Shown: positions 46,087 through 57,644, counted from the first letter of the stretch. The stretch is 64,000 nucleotides of DNA from Trichosphaerium sp. ATCC 40318 (GCA_038496445.1 JALMLS010000374.1:222004-286003); one strand, 5' to 3'. The notes: generated by a model from the sequence alone, not told the origin. Program-made: numbers and translations.

Positions 46087-46413
46087 TTATTTTTCACTAA
46101 CAAAGTTCAAACCGCGTTCATGGCGCGTAAAATATTTCTTTTGTTGGTTGATTGAGTTACCTTTGAACGTATCTTGCCATAATAATTCGCACAGTTCAAG
46201 AGCAACGTGGTGAGGTATGCGCCTTATATCATGTGCGATTTCGTGGCCTCTGGTTGCCTTTTTTGCTTCGGACCACTCTTGAATGGCTTGTTCACGGACA
46301 TTCTCTATTCTCGTTGTATGAATGCGCACAATTGATGCAAGTGAGTGTTCCTTTGGCCCATTCGGTGTCAGTGAAAATTTTATGCCGGCCCAAACAGCGT
46401 TTGTTCTTATCAT
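46087..46413 (-). CDS. Hypothetical ORF, 108 residues
   Basis: ATG 46413. Charged and His-containing (IRRIPHHVALELCELLWQD), with a C-terminal basic segment. No introns and no family recognised. Composition is protein-like, more so than 45589. Confidence 0.3.
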   Translation of the reverse strand: MIRTNAVWAGIKFSLTPNGPKEHSLASIVRIHTTRIENVREQAIQEWSEAKKATRGHEIAHDIRRIPHHVALELCELLWQDTFKGNSINQQKKYFTRHERGLNFVSEK

Positions 46414-46609
46414 GATTACTATAGCTTGAAAGAGGAGGAGGTGTGATGCTTGAGGTTGGTTTAATAGAATGACTGCGCTGGCAAGATTGATTTGAGTGAT
46501 CAGAGTGAATAGATTGATGTTTAGTGAGTGAAAAGTATCTCGCTCTTTGATTGATTAGTCAAATCATAAGTCATCGCCTCACTTTGTATTAGTAGAAAGA
46601 TTGTAAATG

Positions 46610-46683
46610 GGTCGTATAGCTCAGCTGGTTAGAGCACCGTGCTAATAACGCGGGGGTCCAGGGTTCGATCCCCTGTATGACCA
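46610..46683 (+). tRNA. tRNA-Ile(AAU)
   Basis: Complete cloverleaf: acceptor GGTCGTA/TATGACC, D-stem GCTC/GAGC, anticodon stem CCGTG/CGCGG around CTAATAA (anticodon AAU), T-stem CAGGG/CCCTG with TTCGATC. No intron. The discriminator is A at 46683; CCA is partly encoded by chance. Internal A and B boxes are intact. Confidence 0.95.
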
Positions 46684-48663
46684 ATGACTTTTTGCGTTTT
46701 TCATAGTATGTAGGTGATTTCCATCCTTCTTTTGCAATTGGCGCTACTCTCTAGTAGTTAGCGCACATCGTCACAAGAATTTGTTAAAAACGGTGGATTA
46801 CATAGCCTATGGTGGTGACATTAAAGTTTGTTTTTTCCCGTATATGCAACAAATTATCTGCTAATTTATTCCCTGTTTGAGCGTTTTACCTTTTTCTCTG
46901 CGCATGTATGTATTTTTCATCATTCTTTCACAATTTTTGCTACTCTCTAATAATAATTAGAGTACAGTGTTCCAAAATTATAACAAAAACGGGCATTACA
47001 TAGGCTGTGGTGACGACATTAACTTTATACAATGAAGTGCGTTAATGTACTGTGATGTGCTTAAGAGTTGCCATGCCTTAGCGACTAGCACTTAGGTAGT
47101 TCATTGTGACAAAGAGCTTCCAGAGACCCTCTGAGTTTGCAGGCATTGATCGAGCCAGCGGTAGGTAACTAATCAAGATGAAAGTCATCCATAGCGTAGC
47201 TACAGGTTTACCTAACAAAAACGTGATAAGCACGTGATTTCAAACGTTTTAAAAACAGAGCAAAAACTGTACTTCCTTTTTGTATTCAACAATGAGATTC
47301 TTTGCCACGTCTGCTCTGTTTCAAGTCTCTGAACCATAGAGAATAACACCTTCTCGCTGGAACATCAACTCATTTGGCCGGTTTGTTAAGAACATCAAGT
47401 TCATCCACAGATTTAGCATGAAGCTGTTTAAGTTGAAGTTTGGTAAAATAATTAATAGACTCATGAGGCGAAGCAACACGTTTAGGTTAGCTCTGTTATC
47501 AAAGCAGTAGGATTGTAACGATACCTAGGTGCAAGGGTCAGAAAATTGCCTCGCCTGCTCCTTTTCTTGAGCAATCATCGTTGGAGTACCTTTTTCAGAT
47601 GCTAATTGACGCTAGGACAGTTTTCATTGATTAGCGATGGACCTACAAGCTCAACTGAGTTCGGAGATAGTGGTTACCATCATATTCTTCTTAAGGAGTA
47701 TACAATATTAGGCAATTTGGTGAGGATCCAGCCTACTTAACTTTAGTTTCTTCTCTACCATTCTCTACCACTCTTAATTTATTCAGTATCAGACCATTCC
47801 CGATGGTGCAACCGTCTGCGTTCTGTATTATTTTGTGTAGAAAGTGGTTTGATTATTATTAATGAGCTAAATCTTGCTTGAGAGTTTCTTGAGAGCCAGC
47901 CAATAAAAACAAATTCACTATCTGTGAAGGAGTGTGCTTAGATGTTTCTTTATAGTTAGTTTCATATTTATGTGCCTAGAATAGCGAGAATTCAAGGTCA
48001 TCGTTTAGTTACAAAATGCTAGTTTTGTTGATTTAACATATTGTCTGTTTCATTCAAGTTTTACTAATATTTTCTAGTGAGTTTTTAGCACTTTTAGCAG
48101 ATCTACACTTCTGTCAAATGGTATAGATCTATCACAATGTGAACTATTAGCGTGCCATTAATCACAATGCTGTCTAGCATAGTACGACATACGTCCCTTA
48201 CGTGATAAACACATTTTTTATGTCACTTTCAAAGACCTTGGCAAGACGATCGCAGTATTTTACGTAGGCACACTGCACACGTACGTTAAAACCACATCAG
48301 TCCTCATGGAGCTAATAGAGAATTAAAGGTTACAGGTCAACAAAGCTTGAGCATTCCGCCAAACACAGACGAATGCCTCAAACACTATTTTTGCTGGTTT
48401 TTTAAAAATCAACGTACGTGTATATAACGTACAAGTGCTACGCTAGCGCCTACTCCACGCTAACAGAAGCGCTCTCGCAGCATTCAAACAACAAAGCAGG
48501 TATATTGACATAAAAACCTCTCAAAACACTACCAACGTTGCTGTGGGCTTTGTAAACGCTGCCAGGGTCAAATATGTTCATAAAATTTTTTGGTAGGTTT
48601 GGAAAATCACGTGGTATTTTGACCGACTGGATTTGACCTTTTGAACCCCCTATACAGCAACCA
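46683..48663. other. Long gene-poor stretch with a diverged direct repeat
   Basis: No ORF of note over almost 2 kb. Two diverged copies of a ~130-base sequence lie just downstream of the tRNA: about 46693-46832 and 46881-47030, sharing gctactctcta, cattacatag and gtggtgac. CACGTG at 47234 and 48608. Confidence 0.55.
46689..46693 (+). terminator. Pol III terminator
   Basis: TTTTT six bases after the tRNA 3' end. Confidence 0.7.
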
Positions 48664-49641
48664 ATGGCAACAAATCAACGTGAAACGATAAACAATGTCC
48701 ATTGTTGGATTCAAAATGTCCCACCGGAGACCTTAACGCATATTCTTTGCTGTTTAAACAGAACACAACGTATTAAAGCTTCCACAGTCTCTCATGCGTT
48801 TAATAACATTATTCGCTGTAATATTGGCTTCGATTACATCCGTTTGCGCAATTCATCTGATTGTCGTGTTCTAAAAGGCAGCCCTTTGCTCAAAAACACT
48901 GAGATAGCATGTCGTAAGTTAACTATATCAGATACTGACTTGAGATACCTTTCTGGCATTCGTACTATAACCCTAGATCATGTCAGTATCACATCAACTA
49001 CGAATAAAGGTGATTGGATGACAGCCTTAAGTGGTGTTCATTCAATAAGTCTTGGTCATATTGAGCTCCATGAAAAATCTCTCGCTGCATTGGTTGGCGT
49101 TCACACGATAAATCTAAGATTTACTAAAGTATCAGATTATGGTATACTCTCATTAGTACATGGAGGAAAGCACACTGTACACAATATAAATTTGCGTTTC
49201 GCAAAGGTAACAGATGCTTCATTGATCGCACTTACAGGTGTACACACTATTGATATCTGTGGTTGCTTCAATATTACTGAAGAAGGAATAAAGGCACTCA
49301 AAGATGTACATGAAATTAGAATAGGTCGTGCAACAGAATCATGGCTCAACCATCTTGGGAATGTACATACTATTTGTATTGCTAATGGAGCATTAATAAC
49401 AGATGATGGACTTAAATCATTGGTCAATGTCAAATGTTTGTCGTTGAGTATAAGTGGGAAAATAACAGACTCAGGGTTCAAACATTTGATTAATCTTGAA
49501 CACTTGGTACTTAATAACTGTCATGCAATCACAAATAATGCCTTACAATACATGAAAGCTCTTAAAAGTATCAGAATAAAGGACTGTAAAAAGATAACTA
49601 AATCGTTTGTAGATACAACTAGTATACATTGGGAACAATAA
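48664..49641 (+). CDS. F-box / LRR protein, intact
   Basis: Single exon, 325 residues. F-box (VPPETLTHILCCLNRTQRIK, VSHAFNNIIRCNIGF). About nine LRRs in more diverged form (GVHSISLGHIELHEKSLAAL, GVHTIDICGCFNITEEGIKA, LRYLSGIRTITL). Close to the broken gene at 50567, with which it shares whole stretches such as GRATESWL. Likely SCF adaptor. Confidence 0.87.
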   Translation: MATNQRETINNVHCWIQNVPPETLTHILCCLNRTQRIKASTVSHAFNNIIRCNIGFDYIRLRNSSDCRVLKGSPLLKNTEIACRKLTISDTDLRYLSGIRTITLDHVSITSTTNKGDWMTALSGVHSISLGHIELHEKSLAALVGVHTINLRFTKVSDYGILSLVHGGKHTVHNINLRFAKVTDASLIALTGVHTIDICGCFNITEEGIKALKDVHEIRIGRATESWLNHLGNVHTICIANGALITDDGLKSLVNVKCLSLSISGKITDSGFKHLINLEHLVLNNCHAITNNALQYMKALKSIRIKDCKKITKSFVDTTSIHWEQ

Positions 49642-49952
49642 AATAATAGAATTTATTAAAACGCTCTTGTCATGTCTTACTGCCTTCCATAAAAGTCATT
49701 GTTATGTTCTATACCAAAAGAGTTCATAAGTAGTCACTGTGAATACAAACAGGTAACACATACTGTCAAGTATTCCTAAAAAACCAGTCTGGCTTGTAGA
49801 GGTAAACGGCAATATAGACGCAATGAGCTGACCTTTTTTTTTGGCTGCCATTATTGCAATGATGCAAACTCAGAAAGCTGTTGTGTTTTCTTTTTGGGAC
49901 CTGACTTCTTGATGCTTGTTAAACTCGATTATGCACATATATTGAGTAAGCA
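49642..49952. other. Intergenic spacer
   Basis: No gene seen. Confidence 0.3.
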
Positions 49953-50333
49953 ATGGTACTCAAGAGTACTCTTCATGTTGTCCTGTATATCATTTCGGGA
50001 ACGATTCCAATGCTAGCAAACAAAATGTGTTTATTATATACAATCACGTGTTTATCGCAAGTACAGGCTGATGGTTCAAATGAGAAGCCTTTCAGAAGCA
50101 TTGAAGGAGCAACTCAAAATACCACCGATACAGTGCATGTAGTTTGTGTTGGAGGTAGTGTTTTAGAGCGTTTTGCGTTTCACGTGACTAGTTTATTAAT
50201 GGTTTTCATACACCACTTAGGAAATACTATCTTCTATAAAACTGACCGTGTCATGACTCAATGGAAGCATTATAGGAGTCCCATATTCAAAGTGGAGTAC
50301 TGGGATCCACGCGAAACAAAGAGACCTATTTAA
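49953..50333 (+). CDS. Fragment of a secreted beta-helix protein
   Basis: ATG 49953 (MVLKSTLHVVLYIISGT) gives a possible signal peptide. QADGSNEKPFRSIEGATQNT then DTVHVVCVGG is the N-terminal cap of right-handed beta-helix proteins (D-G-S..PF.TI..A....V.V..G). A phase-1 intron from VCVGG (G|GTAGTG at 50155) to acceptor TTAG|GAAATACT gives a better frame than read-through. The frame stops at 50333 after KRPI, so the helix body is missing. Likely a truncated relative of the genes at 39241 and 54069. Confidence 0.4.
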   Translation: MVLKSTLHVVLYIISGTIPMLANKMCLLYTITCLSQVQADGSNEKPFRSIEGATQNTTDTVHVVCVGGSVLERFAFHVTSLLMVFIHHLGNTIFYKTDRVMTQWKHYRSPIFKVEYWDPRETKRPI

Positions 50334-50566
50334 AATAACGTATGCTGTAATAAGCCGGGGAGGGCGTTTGGCAATACATTATACACTAGCTCCTATATCC
50401 GAACCCGAGGTTGTTGAGATCCACAGTTGAACAAAAATTTGACTCTGTTAAGCTATGGTATCAATGGACAATTAGAGATGAAGTATTTTTATGCTAGTGC
50501 CAAAAGAGATTTATTAGGAATACAGTTTTTGTTGAAACACGTGATTAAAAAAACATAACATCTACA

Positions 50567-51488
50567 ATGCGTAATGCCAATGTACGAAGCTTGATTGTTG
50601 AAAGCCATAAATCAGTCGAAGATTTGCCACCAGAGACATTAACGCACGTTCTACGTCATTTAAACAGAAAAAACCGTATTGTGGCGTCTACAGTTTCTCA
50701 CGTGTTTAATAACATCATTCGCTGTAATATTGGCTTTCTCAGCATCAAATTGAGACGGACCACGTTTTTTCCGAATTTTTCGAAAGAAAAAATTCGAAAA
50801 AATAGAATTCGATACAAAAACTGAATGCCTATACCCACCAATGGATCACTATATGTGAGCGAAGGTCGGGTTCTAGTTCCGAGCACAGCGAGGACCCGAC
50901 CGTAAGTGAACCAGGCGCTTTCTAGTTAAGTGGACTGCCCTAGCTATGCATCTTTCTGCATCTTTCTACACTTTCGAATTTTTGTTTTCGGAAAATTCGG
51001 AAACAACTATGGCCCCTTGGTACTAGTAGAAAGTGCCTTATCTTGCCTTTCTGGTGTTAAATCAATAGACCTACATCAAACAAATATTACAGACTCAGAT
51101 ATCCTTGCATTACTACAAGGAGGAACTCACACCATTCACGCCATTAACTTGGCTGAAACAGCAATAACAGATGTTTCATTGATCACGCTCAGAGGTGTAC
51201 ACACAATCAATGTTGATTGCTTAAGTATTACTGAAGAAGGAATAAAGGCACTCAAAGATGTACATGATATCACAATCGGTCGTGCAACAGAATCATGGCT
51301 CAGGTTTTAAGCATTTAAGCAATGTACAGCATTTGAAGGTATTTTGGTGTAAGTTGCTTACAAATGATTGTTTGAAACACTTAACTTCCCTCAAAACTCT
51401 TAAAACATGTGGGGCCAATATTACAAAAGATGCTGTTGAGGCATTAGGTATAAAGTGTGGCAGGTTTGATATTGGGTTTTTGCCTTGA
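50567..51488 (+). pseudogene. F-box / LRR gene broken by a MITE-like insertion and a deletion
   Basis: The F-box half (DLPPETLTHVLRHLNRKN, VSHVFNNIIRCNIGF) is close to the gene at 48664 and ends in KLRRT. An insertion of about 236 bp (50768-51003) follows. Then LVESALSCLSGVKSIDLHQT, HAINLAETAITDV and ALKDVHDITIGRATESWL continue the LRRs. After SWL the sequence jumps to GFKHLSN, skipping the stretch the intact gene has (about 140 bases) and changing frame. The end is TKDAVEALGIKCGRF and GFLP. It cannot encode a full product. Confidence 0.85.
50768..51003. mobile_element. MITE-like element with 32-bp terminal inverted repeats
   Basis: Ends 50768-50799 and 50972-51003 are inverted copies matching at 29 of 32 positions; both begin tttccgaatttt when read inward. 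Internally there is a hairpin with arms at 50864-50871 and 50894-50901 (ggtcgggt / acccgacc). No ORF. No clear target-site duplication. The size and lack of coding capacity fit a non-autonomous DNA transposon. Confidence 0.75.
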
Positions 51489-51902
51489 TACAACTGGTTG
51501 TTTTGTCTTTAAGTGTTTTTTCATAAATCTGCAATTGTCTGGTTCATCAGACTTTACTCTAGCAACAAATTACAGCTTAAATAGAGCGAACAAGTACTAG
51601 ACAATTTGCTAGCAAACGTTCGTATCCTTTGACATAGCTTCATAAGATGGGAGCCTCTGACAAATCATTCATTGGCAAATTGTTTTTGACTTGTTGCCAG
51701 GCCATGCACGTTTAAAATAAAAACGTCATACAAAAACCTTGAGTAGTCAACATCCCCACTTTGCCCCGGGGTTATGTATCTACGTTGGCTATTTTGGCCA
51801 GCAACGAGTAGTTTAGTGCACATGCTCTTTAGTTTCAAAGAAGGATGACACAAAACTGTCAAGACAGCATACGACAGAAGTTGATAGTAAACGTTACATA
51901 TT
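51489..51902. other. Intergenic spacer
   Basis: No gene; a minus frame at 51665-51973 overlaps the last exon of the next gene in another frame. Confidence 0.3.
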
Positions 51903-53276
51903 TTATTCACTGTCACTATCTTCTTTGTAGAATTTGATAGTATACAACTTGAACTGTTGCATTGCATCTTCAAAGATACACCCTGAGCTTAAATTACCCT
52001 TCAATCTATCAAAATCAACTGCAGCTTCAATATTGAATAAAACAAGGTTACAGATTACAAACTGCTTCGAATTGACATTTCCTAATAAAACATAGTGTCA
52101 GTTCCAATACTGCTTTTATTCTAAAGCATCTTACCTATTATCAATGAATAGTCACCTAGTTGCATGAAGGTAACCTTAAATCTTTCATTACTACGGCCTT
52201 CAAAGTAGGCTATTCTATTTCTATTGGCGCTATCTTCAAAACAAACTAGCCTTCGAACTTTGCTAACTTGTACCCTTCTTTGGCGCCACCTACCAGTCTT
52301 CTCATATGCCTCATGTATTGATTTAATATAATCCTTCAAAGTACTCTCTGGGTAATGCTTAATCTCATTACCAACGAAAGATGGTATGTCTGGGTTAATA
52401 AATCTTGTCCAAACACCTGGAAACTCATCAAGATCTTGACCATCAAGCTCAGAAAAAATGAAATCCCAATCCATGTTAAGTTGTACAGGTCGATCTTTGA
52501 GTAAATTCAACATACGTGCAGCCATCTCAGCGGCTTTTGGGTTGTGCTTAAATACTGTTTTTAACACTAGCCCAGAGATATGACAATCTGCAAGAAGCTC
52601 TTCAAGTCTAGGCTCTTTGTCATTCTCTTCATCACAAGGACGCTCTTCAGGTTCTGAAGTATCTTCGTATGCTACACTATTATATCTGTTAGCGGCGAGA
52701 TTAGATAAATATAGCAGTATGATGTTGTACTATGCTCCTTGCTTCACAGCACGTGTAGGTAAAGCCTCAATGAATATTCGCCTTTTTCCTTTTGGAACAA
52801 GAACTATTGGTCTAACACCTTTATAAAAGTCCAAGAATATTTCAGCATTCCTGCCACGGTAAACCTTTCCAGTGCTAGTTACGACCAATATGTCTGTGCC
52901 CTCCCTGTTTGCATTAGAAATAAGATACACACGATTGTGAAAAGGAAGAAAAGTACGAAGAATATTACGAATGTGACAGTTCCTAGCTGATGCTTAAACA
53001 CCTTGGTTGACAGCCGTGATGTGACAAAAAAATTCCACAACCTCTAACATTGAACGTACAACACAGCTTCTCTTTTAGTGAGCAGGTAGTAGCACTTTGC
53101 GTTTTCATCAGAACACTAAACAAACTTGAATACAAGCAACACCAAAAACAGGCTTAGACGTTTACCTTTTGCTGTATGACTTCTTTAACAGTTGAATCAG
53201 CTACCACTAGTATCTGTTTAAAGCGATGTGGGTTTGTTTCTATCGGGACTGGTGGTGTCCGTCTTCTTGCTGGCAT
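51903..53276 (-). CDS. Unrecognised spliced protein, about 370 residues
   Basis: ATG 53276 (MPARRRTPPVPIETNPHRF). Exons join in phase through CSDENAKCYYLLTKREAVL, HIRNILRTFLPFHNRVYLIS, VLVPKGKRRIFIEALPTRAV, PEERPCDEENDKEPRLEELL, KHNPKAAEMAARMLNLLKDR, LDEFPGVWTRFINPDIPSFV, RWRQRRVQVSKVRRLVCFED, FMQLGDYSLIIG and VNSKQFVICNLVLFNIEAAV to DSE, stop TAA 51903-51905. The long intronless middle exon and five others all fit. No family recognised; the pattern (basic N-terminus, helical centre, strand-rich end) is compatible with a DNA- or RNA-associated protein but that is only an impression. Confidence 0.6.
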
Positions 53277-54068
53277 TGTAATGTAGTATGTTGTTTTTCC
53301 ACAAAAATGAAGTCAACACCAAGCTTGTGCTCGTCACCGAAAACACAATTTAATTTTTTCGAAGAAAAGAAGGCTGTTGGTTAACAACCTGTATCTCATT
53401 AAAACTGAAATTAAGATATTACATTGCAACCTTTCCTCAGTTATCTCTTTACGTACTATCGGACATATATGTCCAATTTAAGGAATAGTGCTCCTTAAAA
53501 AGAATAAAACGTTTGTATATCTATACATAACGCTTTCTAAGCTAATAGAATGAATATGGGAAGCTAAGTATGAAGAACAACGTTTAAAAAACTGTTAGCT
53601 CAAGCAGTTTACCATTTCTTGTTTCTCAGCTGTTGTGTTTGTATTATTAAAGCACTTATAAAAGAAAACAAACGAGTTGGAGAGTACAAACCTAATTTAG
53701 CAATTTTCGCTGTTGAGTACTGGACTATTTTTTTAATTTAAACTGCTTGTTTGTACGTGAAATCACATTGCGCTTCTATTCCAAGCAATCCCTTACTCAT
53801 CCATGAACTGAATTCCAAGATCCCTGAATAACAAATTGCAAAATAGGCAAATGAAGTCATAAATCACGTGAGATGCCTCACGAGTATAATCAACATGTAC
53901 CAAAAAAATAATAAATAAATATTAGCTACATGGCTCGTCATTGGTAACAACTATTTCTGGACATATATGTCCAATGCCAGGGTTTTAAAGAGATAATAAA
54001 CTGGTGACAACCTCCGAACCCATAACCAACAAAAACACAAAGTTATGAAAAAAAGTATTGATGTGTTT
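53277..54068. promoter_or_regulatory. Spacer with two copies of a 14-bp palindrome
   Basis: GGACATATATGTCC occurs at 53461-53474 and 53959-53972, both followed by AAT. Otherwise no gene. CACGTG at 53865. Confidence 0.6.
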
Positions 54069-56586
54069 TTATAAAGAATCAACGTTTGGTTCAGGATCAT
54101 TTATAGCAGAGTACTCAACTGGTTCAATGCCCGGCGTTCTATTATTCATCTTCTTTATGCAATATCCACATACAACATCACGTGATATATAACCTTTGAC
54201 ATAAATCAGTAAACCAAACAAAAAAATTCTTGGTCCTATACAGTACCTAAAAACACAAGAACGCCAACAAGAAGTATTGACACGAGCACTGCAACAACCC
54301 ATTGTTCTACTAAGCAATAATTTGTTCCTTCGTATGAAGTTAATCCAAAAGCACACTTGCGACACTCCATGCCAACTTGCTTATGGCCTAATGTGGAACA
54401 AACAGTAAGTCCTCCATTTTTACAAAAAAAAAAAAGGCAATGTGCTTACCGGCAGGGCAAGGCTTGCATTCAGTCAAATATTCGTTGTGTATATATCCAT
54501 CAGGGCATCCTAAGCATTCTAATGACCCTCTATATTTTATGAGCCCACGTGGATTCCATTATGAGAAACAACGCACGTGGTATTTGCGACAAATCCGTGG
54601 CTACATCGTGAACAATTTGAAGCTCCTGTAGAATTTGAATAAAACCCAATTTCACATGCATTACAAGTAGCTTGTGCTGTTGAATTTGCATAAAATCCAG
54701 GCAAACAAGGTTCGCATTCCAAAAGATGATACAAACTGAATTCTCCGAGTTCGTTGCAAGTACCTAAAAAAATATGATTAGCCGATGTGGTTTTTTGGGT
54801 TATTTGTTTGTCTGGTACCCATTGGTTCAAAATTTAGTCCTGTCAAGTTGAACATGATTATATCGAGGTGATCTTGGTAATCTTTGATTTTGATTGGTGG
54901 ATCAGGCTCTGATTTCTTGAAGAGAAAAAAGTTAGATTAGTCTAAATAAGTGGTTTCTGTTTATGCGAAGGTACCTCTGTATTATTTAAGAAAGACACGT
55001 TTTTCACAACTATCGGGAAGAAACCTTCTGAGTTCAAAGTATAGTTTGGACTTATTTGGATAAGATGTAATGGAACTCTAAGTTAGGAATGTCTTAGTTA
55101 AATATGAAACAAAAAAAAAAAAGAAAATACTTACTCATTATCTTCAAAAGTAGTATATTCCATCGCGAACTCATGTGGATGAGAAGAGTCTACACCGAGT
55201 GTAACATTGAGAACAGGACCCTTAATTAAACAACAAAGTGAGCTACAAGATAAAAAGCTTTAACGTACAGTACACGCTTTGCAATCATCGATACTAGAGT
55301 CAATCATCCTGAAAATATTTGCACTTACAGTAAATCGAGATCCCTTAGCATGAACACGTGACATCGAAACGATCTTCGCTACAGAAAGTTTACACGAAAA
55401 AACAACACGGTTTTCTTTGTTTTATGTACCATTTAAAGTGGTGTGGGATGCTGAATTGATTGTAATGTTTTCAACGTTTAACGAATGAAACTCTACAAAA
55501 AATCACTGTTAGTATGATTGAACTTTTGATTTAAAACCTTTATCTATGCACATACGTGGTACGCTGAATCCTTTACTTAGACCTAAAGAGCATGAAGTGA
55601 CATTAATGTGACCAGTGAGAAGAGACTGAGAGGCAACTAAAGATTCTTTAGTAATAGAACTAAATCCATAAAAAAAACTCAAAAAAAATACTCACCACCC
55701 CATTCACCGTCTTTAAAAGTGCAATCCGTAAAGGATATTTCTAGTGGCGTTTCTCCAGCTACCGAGAAGAATCCAGTAACGCCTACAACCAATTTTCAAT
55801 GAGAAATCTACAAAACAAGAGTTGAAAAGCTTCAGTTTCTAACCATTTACATAAAGTCTCAAGTCATTGAAATTAAGAAAAGTCTAACGAACAAAAACCG
55901 TTAATGTACAATTACAACGCTTTCGTTAAAGCGTACCACTTCATTCTTGAAGTTAATAACGCCTGCTGCATAACCTTTCGTGTTGGTAAGCGAAGGAACA
56001 TAATTGATTTAGTACCAAGATTATCTTCTGCTCCAATAGGTGTAATGTAGATTATATCTATCTTTCCATGCCCAGTTGTCCATACAACATTACTCTCCGA
56101 CTCCGAATAGTCGTATTCGCCCGCTGTATAACGATTTTGAGTGACGTAGTACGAGAGAAAAGAGTATTGCTACAAAAACACCAAAAAAAGATAATAAATT
56201 TGTTGAGGGTGAACACGTGCCTTGAGCGCATATATGCCACTCAACTTGGTTTTGGTAGATAGGTATAGCATTAAACCCTCTTCTTAGGGTATGGTAAGGA
56301 CTGTCAATAGTTCCATTACCCTTAATACAAAGAATCAACGCCAAGGGAACGTAGTTGTTCTTATTTTTTGACTATCGGCCAAATACGCCATTTTTGACAA
56401 ACAATGGCATTTTTTTCACTAGACGTACCTTGGTGTCGCTTCCCGTAGGCGAAATATAGCTATCACATACAGCGCTGTCGACTGTTATTATCTTCTAAAC
56501 GATATTATGCTAAAAACGTAAAACATTATCACGTGTACCCCTATACATACTAGAACAAGACCCACAACGATTAATTTACGTATCAT
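54069..56586 (-). CDS. Large beta-helix / cysteine-rich repeat type I membrane protein
   Basis: ATG 56586 begins a signal peptide (MIRKLIVVGLVL) spliced to TVDSAVCDSYISPTGSDT and GNGTIDSPYHTLRRGFNAIP, then WHICAQ-AGEYDYSESES. This is a DUF1565-type start of a right-handed beta-helix. A GC donor at 56220 (CAAG|GCACGTG) joined to acceptor 56124 gives AQAGEYDY in frame; the GT alternative does not. The middle exons (56000-54900) carry short strand motifs such as VTGFFSVAGETPLEI and IVVKNVSFLNNT. The C-terminal half has Cys-rich GCC2/GCC3-type repeats: CEPCLPGFYANSTAQATCNA, CEIGFYSNSTGASNCSRC, CLGCPDGYIHNEY and CRKCAFGLTSYEG. A membrane helix (WVVAVLVSILLVGVLVFL) and a short cytoplasmic tail end at 54069. 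A surface adhesin or receptor is likely. Confidence 0.65.
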
Positions 56587-56753
56587 TACGACAAAACGAG
56601 TTGTCGGTACTGTTGCCGCTTAGTTGAAGAACAAAATTTGACGTTTTTGAAACTTTTTAACGAAAACCAGGCCAAAATTCTACCTAGCCTTGTACACCAT
56701 GATTCGTCGCCGTGGCTTGCGTGGACAAACGTTGTAGACGCCAATAAACAAAT

Positions 56754-57145
56754 ATGAAAAATTTTGCTTTATCCTCATCTAACAGCGAGACTTGGAGTTT
56801 GTTGCTTCATAATAGTGCTGGGGGCGTACGTTGGAGACAAGCGTTCGGGTTTTTATTAGCATTGGTAGCATACATAGATTTGTTTTCTTATAGAGTACAA
56901 GGTCGCTAAATCACCAATTTATAGAGTATTGCTCCTCCTTGAGCGTGTTATTCTGTTGTTTTATAGGATTTTTCTCCCCTGTGAGTAAAACTACGAGCCC
57001 TCTAACACAGGATGAGACTATGTTGGTTCTACGTGTCTACTTAGTATTTAGACAAAAAAAATGCGTGAATGTTGTTTTGGCTTACCGTGTCAAAACGTAC
57101 CAAGAAGCGCAAGCCATACAGCAAGAAGCAACTGAATTGGCATGA
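56754..57145 (+). CDS. Small unrecognised protein, about 110 residues
   Basis: Two exons. ATG 56754 gives MKNFALSSSNSETWSLLLHN and a hydrophobic FGFLLALVAYIDLFSY. The intron 56902-56966 (CAAG|GTCGCT to TTATAG|GATTTT) is in phase and joins YRVQG to FFSPVSKTTSPLTQD. The end is VLRVYLVFRQKKC and KTYQEAQAIQQEATELA. No family recognised. Confidence 0.45.
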
Positions 57146-57644
57146 AGCCTGTTAATAATCGTATAAAGTTCGCTCTACAAAGTTATAAGCATTTTTAATT
57201 ACTTCGTAGTGAAATCACTGTTTAGAAATTGCTGGTTGTATCTCTCCGGTTACTGCGATAGTATTTTTTTTACGTTTGTCCAAGCTTAAAACTCCATGTG
57301 TACCTTCTCATTGTAGCAAAGCATACTGTTGTTGATGTATTGTTGCTTCTATTGAACTTGAAAGCACTAGCTATGTCTTTTCCGAAAAACTGCAATGGCG
57401 ATTGGTATGAAGGAGTAAAACGCGTGTTGTTTACTACAACGTTGTTTTTCTTCTGTGTCTGCGTTTTAATCGACTTCTTTTCGGTTGTAACCTTGCTGGT
57501 GGCATTTTTCCGCCTACCGGCGAGGAATCTACGTGGTAGCATTCAAGAAAACTCGAAACAGCGTACTATACCAGTAATGTGTTTAAAGCTTTGAGCGTAA
57601 ATCAGTTTTCATACCCAAAATCCTTCACAATAAAACCCACAACG
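57146..57644. other. Intergenic region with unclear ORFs
   Basis: Two overlapping opposite-strand frames (57298-57594 plus, 57270-57542 minus) are both open; neither has family features. I leave both out. Confidence 0.3.

Noticed and set aside
57270-57594. Two opposite open frames of 90 and 98 codons
   Set aside because: Both open over the same bases, neither with family features; I cannot choose between them.
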